From NCBI RefSeq assembly GCF_001431405.1, contig NZ_LDJL01000004.1, positions 186,001-250,000 of the forward strand: 64,000 nt of DNA. Reading direction: 5' to 3'. The stretch is from Pseudoxanthomonas dokdonensis (GTDB lineage: Bacteria; Pseudomonadota; Gammaproteobacteria; Xanthomonadales; Xanthomonadaceae). The translations under genes and the position numbers were made by a program. This document shows, piece by piece, positions 43,905-54,069 of this stretch. Within the stretch, counting starts at the first letter, position 1, and every line of letters begins with the position of its first letter. The notes under the pieces are model-generated. The model worked only from the letters and a program-made list of their open reading frames with translations. It searched no databases and had not been told where the DNA came from.

Positions 43905-45104
43905 ATGCCCGCGTTTTCCACTATCCAGGCGTTGGGCCAGTTGATGGAAAACGGCGTGTTGATGTGTCGCGGCGATGGCCGCCCACTGCATGCCAACGAG
44001 GCCGCGCTGGCGCTGGTGCCCAGGCAATACGATGTCCTGCAGGCATTGCTCGACCTGATCCCGGTCGACGGCCTGCAGGCGGCGCGCAATGATGGCCGCT
44101 GGAACGGCATGATCACCCTCGATGACGGCCGCATCCTGCGCCTCAGCGCGTATTTCCATGCCGACGCCGGCGATGCCGGCTACTTCCTGATCATGTTCCA
44201 TGACGTCAGCGACGCCCATGTACGACAACAGGAACTGCAGCGTCGCCATGCCCAGTTGCGGCAGACCCTGATCCGCCTCGCCGGCACCCAGGAACAACTG
44301 GTGCAGTCGGAGAAAATGGCTTCGATCGGCCAGCTCGCCGCCGGCGTCGCGCATGAAATCAACAACCCGATTGGCTATGTGCATTCCAATCTCGGTTCGC
44401 TGCAGGAATACCTGCACAGCCTGTTCGCCCTGATTGAAATGTACGAGCGTGCGCTGCGGGCCGCCGACCCCAAGCAGATGCTGCCGGAGATCGACGAGAT
44501 GCGCGCGCGCTACGACATCGATTTCATCACCGGCGATCTGCCGCAGCTGATGGCCGAGTCGCGCGAGGGCATCGAACGGGTGACCCAGATCGTCCGCAGC
44601 CTCAAGGATTTTTCGCATACCGATCGTGATGATGCGTGGAAGCGCGCCGACCTGCACCACGGTCTGGATTCAACCATCAACATCATCTGGAACGAGCTCA
44701 AGTACAAGGTCGCGCTGGAGAAGCACTACGGCAAGCTGCCGATGATCGAATGCATGCCCTCCGAGCTCAACCAGGTATTCATGAACATCCTGTTGAACGC
44801 CGGCCAGTCGATCCAGGAGCGCGGCACCATCGAAGTACGTACCGGTACCGACGTCGAAGCGGACGAGGTGTGGGTGGAAATCGAAGACAGCGGCAGTGGC
44901 ATCCCTGAGGACATCCTGCAGAACATCTTCGATCCGTTCTTCACCACCAAGGCGGTCGGCAGCGGCACCGGGCTGGGGCTGTCGATTTCCTACGGCATCA
45001 TCAAGAAGCACCAGGGGCGCATCGACGTCACCAGTGTCCCGGGGCAGGGCTCGTGTTTCCGCATCAGCCTGCCGATCAAGCAGTTGCCACGCGAGGACGG
45101 CTAG
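43905..45104 (+). CDS. Sensor histidine kinase, cytoplasmic, NtrB/AtoS-type core
   Basis: A 399-residue protein without membrane helices. An N-terminal PAS-like region (about 1-110) is followed by a coiled coil, the phospho-acceptor H-box [25 protein letters not shown] (quoted here in part: [14 protein letters not shown]), N-box [16 protein letters not shown]1 [11 protein letters not shown]-box FDPFFTTK and G2 GTGLGLSIS. All catalytic boxes are intact. Downstream of flgMN it could pair with a NtrC-type flagellar activator or with the receiver of the next, opposite-strand gene. The ATG at 43905 was chosen; a GTG at 43866 is possible. Confidence 0.85.
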   Translation: MPAFSTIQALGQLMENGVLMCRGDGRPLHANEAALALVPRQYDVLQALLDLIPVDGLQAARNDGRWNGMITLDDGRILRLSAYFHADAGDAGYFLIMFHDVSDAHVRQQELQRRHAQLRQTLIRLAGTQEQLVQSEKMASIGQLAAGVAHEINNPIGYVHSNLGSLQEYLHSLFALIEMYERALRAADPKQMLPEIDEMRARYDIDFITGDLPQLMAESREGIERVTQIVRSLKDFSHTDRDDAWKRADLHHGLDSTINIIWNELKYKVALEKHYGKLPMIECMPSELNQVFMNILLNAGQSIQERGTIEVRTGTDVEADEVWVEIEDSGSGIPEDILQNIFDPFFTTKAVGSGTGLGLSISYGIIKKHQGRIDVTSVPGQGSCFRISLPIKQLPREDG

Positions 45105-45117
45105 CCGCCAGCGCGGT

Positions 45118-46833
45118 TCAGATGCCTTGCCGCAGTTGCGACTGGTGCTCGTGGGCGGTGAATGCCTGGCGGATGTGGTCGCGCAGTTCGTCATCGTTCC
45201 AGGGTTTGGTCAGGAACCGGTAGATTTCGCCGCGATTGATTGCTTCGGTGACAGTGGCCAGATCGGTGAAGCCGGACAGCACCAGGCGCACGGTGTTGGG
45301 ATACAGCACTCGCACCCGGCCGAGGAATTCGGTACCGCTCATGTCCGACATGCGCTGGTCGGACAGGATCACCTGGATATCGTTGGTCGCCAGCAGGTCG
45401 AAGGCATCGTTGACGTTGCTGGCCGAGAAGATGCGATAGCCATCGCGGCGGAACAGGCGCACCAGCGAGCGCAGGATGTTTTCCTCGTCATCGAGCAGCA
45501 ACAGCGCCCGGTCGGGCTTGATCGCGGCGAATGACTCGGCGCGCAGGTAGCGGCGTCGCAATACCGCGCCGGCTTCCTCGGCACTGACCGCCTCGCCGAA
45601 CAGATGGCCCTGCAGCATGTCGCAGTGGTTGCGGCGCAGGAAGCCCAGTTGCACGTCGGTTTCGACACCGTGGGCGATGACTTTCATGCCCAGCTGGTGG
45701 CCCATGGCGATGATCGCGCAGGCAATGGCCACTTCGCGGCTGCTGTTGGGCACGCCCTTGATGAAACTGCGATCAATCTTGATCTTGTCGACCGAGAACC
45801 GCATCAGCGAATCCAGGTTGGAATCGCCCATGCCGAAATCGTCCAGGGTCAGGCGGATACCCTGCCGGTGCAGGTGGGCCAGGGTGCGGTGGACCACGCT
45901 CATGTCCTTGGCCAGGGTGTTCTCGCGTACTTCCAGCACCACCATGCTGGCGGGAATGCCAGCGGCATGGACCGCGTCCAGCACTTCATCGACAAAGCTC
46001 GGCCGCATCAGCTGCATCGCCGAGACATTGACCGCCACGCTCAGGTCATCGAAGCCGCGGTCACGCCAGATGCGGGCCTGGGCGAAGACCTGCTTCAGCA
46101 CCCAGTCGCCAATCTGCACGATCACGCCGAGCTTCTCGGCCACGTGCATGAAGCGCTCCGGCGCCAGCACGCCCAGTGCCGGCGAATGCCAGCGCAGCAA
46201 CGCCTCCATCCCGACCACGCGGCCGTCGTGGGCGTTGATCTGTGGCTGGTAGCACAGCTGGAACTCGTTGTTGGCCATCGCGTTGACGATCTGGCGGGCG
46301 ACCATGCTGTCGCTGCGCAGGTTGATCGGCGCGCCGGCGGTGTAGCGCCGGACCAGGTTCAGCCCCTCATGCTTGGCCTGGCTGACTGCATTCTCCGCGT
46401 GGTGCAGCAGGGTGCCGACGTCGCTGGCGTCCTCCGGGCACAACGCCATGCCGACGGTGCCGCTGAGGAACAGGGTGTAGGGCAGCACGCTGAGTGGCAG
46501 TTCGATGGCGTCGCGCAGGCGTTCGCCGAACTGCTGCGGGCTCGGTGCGTTGGCATCGCGTGGCATTGCCACCACGAACTCATCACTGCCATGCCGCCAG
46601 ATCAGCGCCTGCGCGGAAAATTCATCGACCAGGCGCTGGCCCATCAACGCCAGCGCTTCATCACCGACGGCAACGCCCATGTTCTCGTTGATCGAGCGGA
46701 AATGGTCGATGTCGATGTGGAACAGGGCCAGCGGCGTGCCGCCGGCGACCGCGTCCTGCACCAGCCCGCCCAGCCGCGCTTCGCTGCTGCCCAGCCGGCG
46801 CAGGGGATCTTCGGTGCGGGGATGGAAGTTCAT
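45118..46833 (-). CDS. GGDEF-EAL protein with C-terminal receiver domain, both enzymatic domains variant
   Basis: A 571-residue cytoplasmic protein. Residues about 20-165 are a GGDEF domain with GSDEF (82-86) instead of GGDEF and no I-site; about 175-430 an EAL domain (MEALLRW at 209); about 442-571 a receiver (LLLLDDEENILRSL, VILSDQRMSDMSG with Asp492). The EAL part deviates at conserved spots: DDFGMGDSN for DDFGTGYSS, and AHGVET for AEGVET. C-terminal placement of the receiver is the reverse of the common order. It may be a c-di-GMP sensor or a weak phosphodiesterase under phospho-control. The ATG at 46833 was chosen. Confidence 0.83.
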   Translation of the reverse strand: MNFHPRTEDPLRRLGSSEARLGGLVQDAVAGGTPLALFHIDIDHFRSINENMGVAVGDEALALMGQRLVDEFSAQALIWRHGSDEFVVAMPRDANAPSPQQFGERLRDAIELPLSVLPYTLFLSGTVGMALCPEDASDVGTLLHHAENAVSQAKHEGLNLVRRYTAGAPINLRSDSMVARQIVNAMANNEFQLCYQPQINAHDGRVVGMEALLRWHSPALGVLAPERFMHVAEKLGVIVQIGDWVLKQVFAQARIWRDRGFDDLSVAVNVSAMQLMRPSFVDEVLDAVHAAGIPASMVVLEVRENTLAKDMSVVHRTLAHLHRQGIRLTLDDFGMGDSNLDSLMRFSVDKIKIDRSFIKGVPNSSREVAIACAIIAMGHQLGMKVIAHGVETDVQLGFLRRNHCDMLQGHLFGEAVSAEEAGAVLRRRYLRAESFAAIKPDRALLLLDDEENILRSLVRLFRRDGYRIFSASNVNDAFDLLATNDIQVILSDQRMSDMSGTEFLGRVRVLYPNTVRLVLSGFTDLATVTEAINRGEIYRFLTKPWNDDELRDHIRQAFTAHEHQSQLRQGI

Positions 46834-46852
46834 GCTGCCTGAGGCTGGGCGT

Positions 46853-47533
46853 TCATGGGGCGCGGGACAGGCAAGGATAGGGCAGGCGGATGCTGATCCG
46901 GTAGCCGTCGTGATCGCCCTGCCCACGCAGCTCGCCGCCAACGCTCAACGCACGCAGCTGGCAGCTGTCCGGCACCATGCCATCGGCAGCGTCATCGCAG
47001 GCCACGCGCAGCTCGATCCACAGCGGCAATGCCGAGTCATCGCCGCGCAGGAGAACCTCCATCTGGCGGATGCCTGGTCGCGATAGCGCCTGCTCGATCA
47101 GTTGCTGGACGATGCGGAATGCCGCCTGTTCGATCATCGTTGGCGCGCGTTCGCTCGGCGGCTCGGCGTTCATCGACATCGGGATGCCGCTGGCCGCACT
47201 GTGGCGGGCCAGTTCGGCGCGCAGCGCCGCGACCAGCCCGAGCACCGGCAACTGCGGCGGGTACAGGCAGGCATGCAGCTCGCGCAGCCGCGCGACCACC
47301 TCGTCGGCCATCTCGACCAGCGCCTGCATGTCCTCGCGTCGCTGCTTCGGGTCGAGCTCGTCGGCGGCCAGGTGCGCGGTCATCTTGATCGCCGATACCG
47401 ACTGGCCGATATCGTCGTGCAGGGCGCGACCGATCCGTTCACGCAGCTGCTCCTCACGCTGGAACAGTCCGGCCAGCGACGCTGGATCGGGGATGGCTGA
47501 TCGAGGTGGGGCGGGGACGCGGTCGGACATCAT
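46853..47533 (-). CDS. Degenerate NarL-type histidine kinase-like protein
   Basis: A 226-residue soluble protein with a HisKA_3-like dimerisation helix: REEQLRERIGRALHDDIGQS, where His39 is the phospho-acceptor position, followed by SAIKMTAHLA. The region that should be the ATPase (residues about 130-220) keeps the beta-alpha pattern (QAAFRIVQQLIEQALSRPG, PLWIELRVACDD) but lacks the N-box Asn (IEQAL in place of a TNALKH-type N-box) and the DDGxG nucleotide loop. It therefore probably cannot bind ATP. Nineteen bases separate it from the GGDEF-EAL-receiver gene it precedes, so it may dock or accept phosphate from that receiver. Confidence 0.7.
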   Translation of the reverse strand: MMSDRVPAPPRSAIPDPASLAGLFQREEQLRERIGRALHDDIGQSVSAIKMTAHLAADELDPKQRREDMQALVEMADEVVARLRELHACLYPPQLPVLGLVAALRAELARHSAASGIPMSMNAEPPSERAPTMIEQAAFRIVQQLIEQALSRPGIRQMEVLLRGDDSALPLWIELRVACDDAADGMVPDSCQLRALSVGGELRGQGDHDGYRISIRLPYPCLSRAP

Positions 47534-47635
47534 GCGGTAGTGGCTGGAAACAGCCGGCAGTATGCCAGCGCCGTGTGGCTGAAGGCGTGACGTGGATGCC
47601 ATGTCGCTGGCCATCGGCTACCGCCGCGAACGCAA

Positions 47636-47658
47636 CGAGCCGGGCAATGCCCGGCTCG
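47636..47658 (-). terminator. Strong hairpin downstream of the MCP gene
   Basis: A perfect 10-bp inverted repeat CGAGCCGGGC/GCCCGGCTCG with a 3-base loop AAT, 39 bases after the MCP stop on the minus strand. No T run follows, so Rho-independent termination is uncertain. Confidence 0.4.
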
Positions 47659-47696
47659 CTGTGGCTGACGCTGGCTGGCGACGATCGCGCGCCAGG

Positions 47697-48884
47697 CTAG
47701 AACAGTTCGACCGTGCCGGCTCCGAGGTTCTGCTGCGCGACCGGCTTGTGCGGCGGCCGTTCCCATTCGCTGCGCTGGCTGCGGACCCGGTTGCCGACGC
47801 TGCGCAGGCTGGCCAGCACTTCACCATCGTCGTTGCCGGCACTGCGTTGCAGCAGTTCCTGCAGGGCCAGCGCCTCGCGGTTGATCATGGTCAGGCGGTC
47901 GAGGTGGGTGGCGGCGCTGCCCAGTGACTGGGTGGCGATGTCCTCGAACTGCAGGGCGCGCACCGCTTCGGCGACGGTGCCGTCGATGGCCTTGCCGCAC
48001 TGCGAAATCTCGCGCATGCCATCGCCCAGCGAATGATTGATGGCGGCGACCTGGTTGAGCATGTTGGCGGCTTCGCTGCGTGCCTCGCGCGAGCGATCGA
48101 GATCCCGCGAGGCCATGTGGGAAACGGTTTCGCGGACCTTGGCAATGGCATCCTTGGAACTGTGCGCCAGCTTGCGGATCTGCTCGTTGAAGGTGGTCGA
48201 GCGCTCGGACAGATTGCGTACTTCGTCGGCGACCACCGCGAAGCCACGGCCCGCCTCGCCGGCGCGGGCGGCTTCGATGGCTGCATTCAGCGCCAGCAGG
48301 TTGGTCTGGTCGGCGATCGACTTGACGTCTTCCAGCAGCGAGAAGATGCCATCCAGGTGCTGGGCCATCTCGTCGATGTGGTGCACCGTGGTCGAGCTCT
48401 GGCCGCTGACCTGTTCCAGCGCCTCGACCAGCTGTTCCATGCGCTGGCTGGCGTTGTGCGCGAACTGGGCGACATCGATGCCCGGATTGCTGCTGTCACC
48501 GGCGCGGTCGACGATGCGCGACACCACCTGGCTCTGTTCACGGGATTTGCGGCTCATCGCATCGAAGCTCTCGCCGAGTCCGCTGACCGCTTCGCGAATC
48601 AGGCCACGGGCGCGTTCGATCTCTCCGCGCGAGCCTTCGATTTCGTTGTCGACGAACTTGCGCAGCTCGCCAAGCAGGGTTTCCTGTTCGCGCAGCAGCG
48701 TGCTCTGCTGCGGCGAACTGCGGGTGGCCGTGTGCGCCAGCCAGGCGTGCAGCAACCAGGCCAGTGTCATCGTGGTGAGGATGGCCCAGCGCATCGGCAC
48801 CGGCCATTCGAACAACACGGCCAGCGGGAACAGCAGGGTCAACAACAAGGGAGCAACTAGACGGACCAATGTGCGCGGATACAT
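47697..48884 (-). CDS. Methyl-accepting chemotaxis protein, short cytoplasmic-sensing type
   Basis: A 395-residue receptor with two closely spaced N-terminal membrane helices ([19 protein letters not shown] and [17 protein letters not shown]) and almost no periplasmic loop, so it senses in the membrane or cytosol. The signalling tip reads [20 protein letters not shown] and [18 protein letters not shown]. The end [12 protein letters not shown] and the C-terminal tail GTVELF differ from the WQEF-tailed receptors here. A perfect FliA promoter lies just upstream at 48913. Confidence 0.9.
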   Translation of the reverse strand: MYPRTLVRLVAPLLLTLLFPLAVLFEWPVPMRWAILTTMTLAWLLHAWLAHTATRSSPQQSTLLREQETLLGELRKFVDNEIEGSRGEIERARGLIREAVSGLGESFDAMSRKSREQSQVVSRIVDRAGDSSNPGIDVAQFAHNASQRMEQLVEALEQVSGQSSTTVHHIDEMAQHLDGIFSLLEDVKSIADQTNLLALNAAIEAARAGEAGRGFAVVADEVRNLSERSTTFNEQIRKLAHSSKDAIAKVRETVSHMASRDLDRSREARSEAANMLNQVAAINHSLGDGMREISQCGKAIDGTVAEAVRALQFEDIATQSLGSAATHLDRLTMINREALALQELLQRSAGNDDGEVLASLRSVGNRVRSQRSEWERPPHKPVAQQNLGAGTVELF

Positions 48885-48912
48885 GTGGGTTCTCTACTGA
48901 TTCACGTATTGG

Positions 48913-48939
48913 GTATCGGCCGCAACCGGGTGGTCTTTA
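48913..48939 (-). promoter_or_regulatory. FliA (sigma-28) promoter of the MCP gene
   Basis: Minus-strand TAAAGACC, 11 bases, GCCGATAC matches the FliA -35/-10 consensus. The -10 ends 29 bases before the MCP ATG. Confidence 0.8.
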
Positions 48940-49083
48940 GCGCGGCGGTGCAGTTTCTGCTGCTGGCACGAGGCCTGTTGCATGGCGCTGCAGCGCATCC
49001 GCCGAACGCCCGCTGAGCGCATGCGTCACCGCGTGGTGGACGGATTTGCGGTTGACCGTGGCGCCGTGCAGGCAAGCGTCGCG

Positions 49084-50160
49084 CTAGCGATGGGTGCTGT
49101 CGGTCGCGGCCAGGGTCAGCAGGCGGCTGGCGATCTTTTCCAGCGCTGCCTGTTCGCTGTCGGCGACCAGTCGCAACGCGGCGCCCGGCATGCCCCAGAC
49201 CACGCTGGTGGCTTCGTCCTGGACCAGTGTCGGCGCGCCGGCTTGGGCCATCGCCAGCAATCCGCGCGCGCCGTCATCGCCCATCCCGGTCAGGATCGCA
49301 CCGACCGCGTTGTGGCCGGCGGCCTGGGCCACCGAGTGGAACAGCACGTCGACCGCCGGCTTGTGCCGGTTGACCGCCGGACCATCGTCGATCCGGCAGC
49401 GCCAGCGCGCACCGTCGCGGATGATCCGCAGGTGGCGGCCGCCGGGCGGCAGGTAGGCATGGCCGGGCAGCACCGCTTCACCATCACTGGCTTCGCGCAC
49501 CGCCATCGCGCTGTGCCGATCCAGGCGTTCGGCGAAGGCGCGGCTGAAGCCGGCCGGGATGTGCTGGGTGATGACGATGGCCGGGGCATCGGCCGGCATC
49601 TGTTCGAGTACCGCACGGATCGCCTCGGTGCCACCGGCCGAGGCGCCGATGGCGATCAGGCGGTCAGTGGTGCTGAAAGCGCGGCGCGCGGTTGGCGCGG
49701 CGGTGCTCATGCTTGGCGTGACGTGGCGCGCCGCATGCACCCGCGCCGACGGCCTGACCCTGGCGTGCGCCGCCGCCTTGACCTTGGCGATGATTTCATC
49801 GGCGTAGCTGCTCAGCCCCTGGCTGACAGCGAGCGCCGGCTTGGCGACGAAATCGACCGCGCCCAGCGACAACGCCTGCAGGGTGGTGTCGGCGCCGCGC
49901 TCGGTCAGCGAGGAAATCATCACCACCGGCAATGGCCGCAGCCGCATCAGGTTTTCGAGGAAGGTCAAGCCGTCCATGCGCGGCATTTCCACGTCCAGGG
50001 TGACCACGTCGGGGTTGAGCTTCTTGATTTTCTCGCGCGCCAGCAACGGATCGGCGGCGGTGCCGACCACCTCGATGCCGGCATCGCTGGACAGGATCTC
50101 CGTCAGCAGCTGGCGGACCACCGCCGAGTCGTCGACGATCAATACCTTGCACGCCGGCAT
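49084..50160 (-). CDS. cheB: Chemotaxis protein-glutamate methylesterase/deamidase CheB
   Basis: A 358-residue enzyme that demethylates and deamidates receptors. The receiver domain (1-125) has [14 protein letters not shown] and [13 protein letters not shown] with the phospho-Asp; the catalytic domain (about 165-350) contains the triad motifs [11 protein letters not shown] (Ser), ITQHIP (His) and GMGDDGARG (Asp). Its ATG overlaps the cheD stop (TGATG). The order MCP-cheR-cheD-cheB is a complete adaptation module. Confidence 0.94.
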   Translation of the reverse strand: MPACKVLIVDDSAVVRQLLTEILSSDAGIEVVGTAADPLLAREKIKKLNPDVVTLDVEMPRMDGLTFLENLMRLRPLPVVMISSLTERGADTTLQALSLGAVDFVAKPALAVSQGLSSYADEIIAKVKAAAHARVRPSARVHAARHVTPSMSTAAPTARRAFSTTDRLIAIGASAGGTEAIRAVLEQMPADAPAIVITQHIPAGFSRAFAERLDRHSAMAVREASDGEAVLPGHAYLPPGGRHLRIIRDGARWRCRIDDGPAVNRHKPAVDVLFHSVAQAAGHNAVGAILTGMGDDGARGLLAMAQAGAPTLVQDEATSVVWGMPGAALRLVADSEQAALEKIASRLLTLAATDSTHR

Positions 50161-50762
50161 CAGAACAACTCCACGCCGCCGGTGACCGGCGCACGCGACA
50201 GGCGTGCCCGGATCGCGGTTTCGGTAGCCACCACCTCGGCGTCGTGCGCATGCGGCAACCGTTGCACCACGACCCGGCCGGTGCGCGGGAAGAACCAGAC
50301 CTTGCGCGGGTGGATGCCGCGCAGGTCCTCGGCCACCACCGGGATGTTCTCGGCCTGCAGGTAACGGTGCACGAATTCGGCGTTGCGGCTGCCGACCGGG
50401 TTGCTGGTGAAGCCCTTGAGCACGTTGGCGCCGCCAAACACCTTGGCCTGCAACCGCGAGCGATGTGCGCCGCGCTTGAGCAGATCGTTGATCAGCAACT
50501 CCATCGCGTAGCTGCCATAGCGGGCGGGCGCGCCGTCGCCGACTTGGCCATCGGGCAGCATGAAGTGGTTCATGCCGCCCAGCTTGAGCAGCGGATCGCG
50601 CACGCAGGCGGCCACGCAGGAACCCAGCACGGTCACCAGCGCCATGTCGGTATCGACCACCAGGTACTGGGTCGGCAGCAGCTTGGCGGCATCGGTGTGG
50701 AAGCGTGCGTCGCGGTAGCGCAGTACGCTGTCACCGGCCTCGACCAGGGCAGCGGCGTTCAT
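50160..50762 (-). CDS. cheD: Chemoreceptor glutamine deamidase CheD
   Basis: A 200-residue enzyme that deamidates receptor glutamines. Catalytic Cys and His are seen in [13 protein letters not shown] and GGMNHFMLP, and the family segments [18 protein letters not shown] and [10 protein letters not shown] are present. The C-terminus is GGVELF. It starts in the cheR stop (ATGA) and ends in the cheB start, so the three genes are tightly coupled. A start 13 codons upstream (50801) would overlap cheR and is unlikely. Confidence 0.93.
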   Translation of the reverse strand: MNAAALVEAGDSVLRYRDARFHTDAAKLLPTQYLVVDTDMALVTVLGSCVAACVRDPLLKLGGMNHFMLPDGQVGDGAPARYGSYAMELLINDLLKRGAHRSRLQAKVFGGANVLKGFTSNPVGSRNAEFVHRYLQAENIPVVAEDLRGIHPRKVWFFPRTGRVVVQRLPHAHDAEVVATETAIRARLSRAPVTGGVELF

Positions 50763-51649
50763 GCCAACTGACCATTGCGGCGATACAGGGTACGCCCGCA
50801 CGGCTGGATGATATCGGCCGCGTGCAGGTAGTTTTCCGAATGACCGGTGTACAGCATGCCGTCATCGGCCAGGTGCGGCACCAGCCGCGACAGGATGCCG
50901 CGCTGGGTCGGCTTGTCGAAGTAGATCATGACGTTGCGGCAGAACACCGCGGTGAACGGTCCGGCCACGTCGTAGCGCGGCGCCAGCAGGTTGAGCGGCT
51001 GGAAATCGATCAGCTGGCGCAGCCGCGGATGGACCCGGCACAACCCTTCCTGGCTGCCGGTGCCGCGTTGGAAATACCTGCGCCGCAGGTTGTCGTCGAG
51101 CGCGGCGATGCGCTCCAGCGGATAAACTCCACGCTGGCCGGTCGCCAGTACCTGGGTGTCGACATCGGTGGCGAGGATGCGTACCGGTGGCGACAGCGTC
51201 GAGAACGCCTCGCAGGCGGCGATCGCCATCGAATACGGTTCCTCGCCGGTGGAGGCGGCGCACGACCACAGACGCAGCTCGCCGTCGCCGGCACGCTTGT
51301 GCAGTTCCTCGCGCAGACGGTCGAAGTGGTGCGGTTCGCGGAAGAACGCGGTCAGGTTGGTGGTCAGCGCATTGGTGAAGGCCTGCCATTCGTCGCCGCC
51401 TTCGCGTTCCAGCCGGTCCAGGTATTCGCGGAACGAGCCGATGCCGAGCGCGCGCAGGCGCCGCGACAGCCGGCCGTAGACCATGTCGCGCTTGCCGTCG
51501 GCCAGGGCGATGCCAACACGCTGGTGGATCAACTGGCAGACCCGGCGGAAATCGCGGTCGCCGAACTCGAATTCGCGCTGTCCATTGCCGGCGCGTGGCA
51601 AGGCACTGGAAGCGCCGCTGGCGGCGTGGGTGGGAGCGGCAACGGACAT
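50759..51649 (-). CDS. cheR: Chemotaxis protein methyltransferase CheR
   Basis: A 296-residue SAM-dependent enzyme that methylates receptor glutamates. The N-terminal helical domain ([20 protein letters not shown]) precedes the catalytic domain with [14 protein letters not shown], the SAM site [25 protein letters not shown] and [10 protein letters not shown]. The beta-subdomain that binds receptor pentapeptides is expected within it, and the adjacent MCP ends in such a peptide (WQEF). I chose ATG 51649 (MSVAAPTH); the upstream extension to 51853 overlaps the MCP. Confidence 0.93.
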   Translation of the reverse strand: MSVAAPTHAASGASSALPRAGNGQREFEFGDRDFRRVCQLIHQRVGIALADGKRDMVYGRLSRRLRALGIGSFREYLDRLEREGGDEWQAFTNALTTNLTAFFREPHHFDRLREELHKRAGDGELRLWSCAASTGEEPYSMAIAACEAFSTLSPPVRILATDVDTQVLATGQRGVYPLERIAALDDNLRRRYFQRGTGSQEGLCRVHPRLRQLIDFQPLNLLAPRYDVAGPFTAVFCRNVMIYFDKPTQRGILSRLVPHLADDGMLYTGHSENYLHAADIIQPCGRTLYRRNGQLA

Positions 51650-51674
51650 GCGGGTTCCGGGGGTGATGGAGGAG

Positions 51675-51699
51675 CGACGGGGCGCCGGGCGCCCCGTCG
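51675..51699. other. Intercistronic stem-loop between MCP and cheR
   Basis: A perfect 11-bp stem CGACGGGGCGC/GCGCCCCGTCG with loop CGG in the 64-base MCP-cheR gap. There is no T run. It could reduce readthrough or stabilise the upstream MCP message relative to cheRDB. Confidence 0.45.
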
Positions 51700-51713
51700 G
51701 GGTCATGCGGCAA

Positions 51714-53960
51714 TCAGAATTCCTGCCAGTCCTCGTCGGCACCAACCAGCGCCGGCTCCTCCTGGCGGGCTCGCGCGGCGACCCTGGGCCGGGCGCTGCT
51801 GGTCTTGCTGGCAGCGGCCGATGCCAGCTGGCTGGCGGCATCGTCAGCCTCATCCATTTCGCGCGCCTGCGCTTCCAGTACGAACACCCTGACCGTGTCG
51901 GCGAGTGCGCCGGCCTGTTCTTCCATGCTGCGTGCGGCGGCGGAGGCTTCCTCGACCAGCGCGGCGTTCTGCTGGGTGGTCTCGTCCATCTGGGTGATGG
52001 TCTGGTTGACCTGCTCGATGCCGGCCGACTGCTCCTGCGAGGCGGCCGAGATTTCGGCCATGATGTCGGTCACCCGCTGCACGCTGGCGACGATTTCGCC
52101 CATCGTCTGGCCGGCCTGGTTGACCAGTGCCGAACCATCGCTGACCTTGCCGACCGAGGTTTCAATCAGGCCCTTGATTTCCTTGGCCGCGTTGGCGCTG
52201 CGCTGGGCCAGGGTGCGCACTTCGCTGGCGACCACGGCAAAGCCGCGGCCCTGTTCGCCGGCGCGGGCGGCTTCGACCGCTGCGTTCAGGGCCAGGATAT
52301 TGGTCTGGAAGGCGATGCCGTCGATGACCGAGATGATGTCGGCAATCTTGCGCGAGGACTGTTCGATGTCGCGCATGGTGGTGACGACCTGGCCGACCAC
52401 CTCGCCGCCCTGCGAGGCGACCGAGGCCGCGCCGATGGCCAGCTGGTTGGCCTGGCGGGCCGATTCGGCGTTCTGGCGCACGGTGGAGGTCAGTTCCTCC
52501 ATCGAGGCGGCGGTTTCTTCCAGGTTGGCGGCCTGCTGTTCGGTACGCCGCGACAGGTCGGCGTTGCCGGAGGCGATTTCGCCGGCGGCGGTATTGATGT
52601 TGACCGAGGCGCCCTTGATGCGGCTGACGATGTCGGTGAGCTGGGCGACGGTGGCGTTGGCATCGTCGCGCATGCGGGCGAACACGCCGTGGAACTCGCC
52701 CTGCATGCGGGCGGTCAGGTCGCCGCGGGCGATGGCCTGCAGCACCACCGAGGCTTCGGACAGGTTTTCGTCGGTGACTTCCATCAGCTGGTTGATGCCA
52801 TCGACCATGTCGCGGAATTCGTACTGGTACTGGTCTACATCGCCACGCTGGCTGAAGTCGCCATCGGCGGCGGCACTGGCCAGGCGCTTGATTTCGGTAT
52901 TGATGGCGGCCAGGTTGCGCTTGGTTTCATCCATGGCCTCGGTGATCACGGCCTTCTCGCCCGGCAGTCGGTCCATGTCCGGCGACAGGTCGCCGATGGC
53001 GTAGCGCTTCATGATCTCGACCGCGCGCATCTTGACATCGATGTGCTGGGCGACCAGGGCGTTGGTCTCACGGACCATGCGGCCGTACTCGCCGGGGAAC
53101 CGGCTGTCATCGATGCGATAGCTGGTGGCGCCTTCGTCATGCCGGGTTGCCATCTCGCTCTGCGCGCTGATGACCTGCTGCACCTGGCTCTGCATGCGCT
53201 GCATCGCGCCGAGCAGCTGGCCGACTTCATCGCTGCGGCTGGTGTCGATGCGTCCGTCGAGCTTGCCGCTGGCGACATCGTTGGCCACGCGTACCGCTTC
53301 ACCCACGGATCGGGCGATGGCGCGGGCAAACAACCAGGCCAGCAACAGGCCGCCGACGATGCCGGCCAGCAGCATGATGCCGATCAGGGTATTGGAAGCG
53401 GCAAAGGTACTTTCGGCGCTGCGGGTGGCGGCGGCCGACTGGCGATCGACTTCTTCGATCAGCATCGACAATGTGCGGGTGGCCTTGCTGTGCGCCTGGT
53501 AGGTGCTGCCGATGAAGGCATCGACCGCATCGTCTTCCAGTTGCAGATCCAGCATCTCGAACACATCCATGTACGAGCGGTGCGCTTTCTTCCAGTCGAT
53601 CATCAACTGGTCATACAGCTTGCGCTCGGCGGCATCGGCGATCAGCGGCTTGTACGCGGCCAGATCCTTGTCGATCAGCTTGGCGGTGGCGGCGGCCTGC
53701 TTGCGAGCGTCGGCCTTGACCGCGTCGCTGGCGCGGACCAGGGTGGCGAAGGAGGTGCTGCGGTATTCACCCATCAGACCACGCAGGTCGCCGGCCAGCT
53801 TGACGCTGGGCAGGGTGTTGCTGGTCATTTCACGGGTGACGTTGTTGAGCGAGTACAGGCCGACAAACGAGCCAACGCCCTGTGCCAGCATCAATACCAG
53901 GACGACGCCGAAGGCCAGCATCATCTTGGTGGTGAGTTTGAGATTCTTGATCCGGTGCAT
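51714..53960 (-). CDS. Methyl-accepting chemotaxis protein with WQEF CheR-tether
   Basis: A 748-residue transmembrane receptor. TM1 ([20 protein letters not shown]), a periplasmic four-helix-bundle sensor (about 40-190), TM2 ([20 protein letters not shown]), HAMP ([20 protein letters not shown]), then a second HAMP-like stretch, and the signalling domain ([20 protein letters not shown]). It ends in DEDWQEF, the xWxxF pentapeptide that docks CheR/CheB. It lies upstream of cheR-cheD-cheB on the same strand. Its signalling part is almost identical to the MCP at the window end. Confidence 0.93.
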   Translation of the reverse strand: MHRIKNLKLTTKMMLAFGVVLVLMLAQGVGSFVGLYSLNNVTREMTSNTLPSVKLAGDLRGLMGEYRSTSFATLVRASDAVKADARKQAAATAKLIDKDLAAYKPLIADAAERKLYDQLMIDWKKAHRSYMDVFEMLDLQLEDDAVDAFIGSTYQAHSKATRTLSMLIEEVDRQSAAATRSAESTFAASNTLIGIMLLAGIVGGLLLAWLFARAIARSVGEAVRVANDVASGKLDGRIDTSRSDEVGQLLGAMQRMQSQVQQVISAQSEMATRHDEGATSYRIDDSRFPGEYGRMVRETNALVAQHIDVKMRAVEIMKRYAIGDLSPDMDRLPGEKAVITEAMDETKRNLAAINTEIKRLASAAADGDFSQRGDVDQYQYEFRDMVDGINQLMEVTDENLSEASVVLQAIARGDLTARMQGEFHGVFARMRDDANATVAQLTDIVSRIKGASVNINTAAGEIASGNADLSRRTEQQAANLEETAASMEELTSTVRQNAESARQANQLAIGAASVASQGGEVVGQVVTTMRDIEQSSRKIADIISVIDGIAFQTNILALNAAVEAARAGEQGRGFAVVASEVRTLAQRSANAAKEIKGLIETSVGKVSDGSALVNQAGQTMGEIVASVQRVTDIMAEISAASQEQSAGIEQVNQTITQMDETTQQNAALVEEASAAARSMEEQAGALADTVRVFVLEAQAREMDEADDAASQLASAAASKTSSARPRVAARARQEEPALVGADEDWQEF
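51911..52903 (-). repeat. ~1-kb near-identical MCP signalling segment, copy 1
   Basis: These 993 bases align without gaps to 63008-64000 at a constant offset of 11,097. I found only about six or seven base differences. The identity covers the cytoplasmic signalling domain; the C-terminal linker and tail beyond 51911 diverge. It is a direct repeat, suggestive of recent duplication or gene conversion. Confidence 0.85.
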
Positions 53961-54069
53961 TGAAATCCAATCCTGTTGACAGGCGGTGGCCGCGCGTGCA
54001 GCCGCTGGAAAAGGGCGCCGCGGTCCGAAACAGGCCAGCCGTGGGCCGGCTGGCCGTGGGGTGCCGCGT

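Noticed and set aside
48965-48985. TGGCACG followed by TTGC near 48970
   Set aside because: The gap between the two elements is seven bases instead of four, so it does not fit a -24/-12 promoter.
51650-51853. Upstream start extension for cheR
   Set aside because: It would overlap the MCP end and the strong stem-loop; the ATG at 51649 gives the normal family N-terminus.
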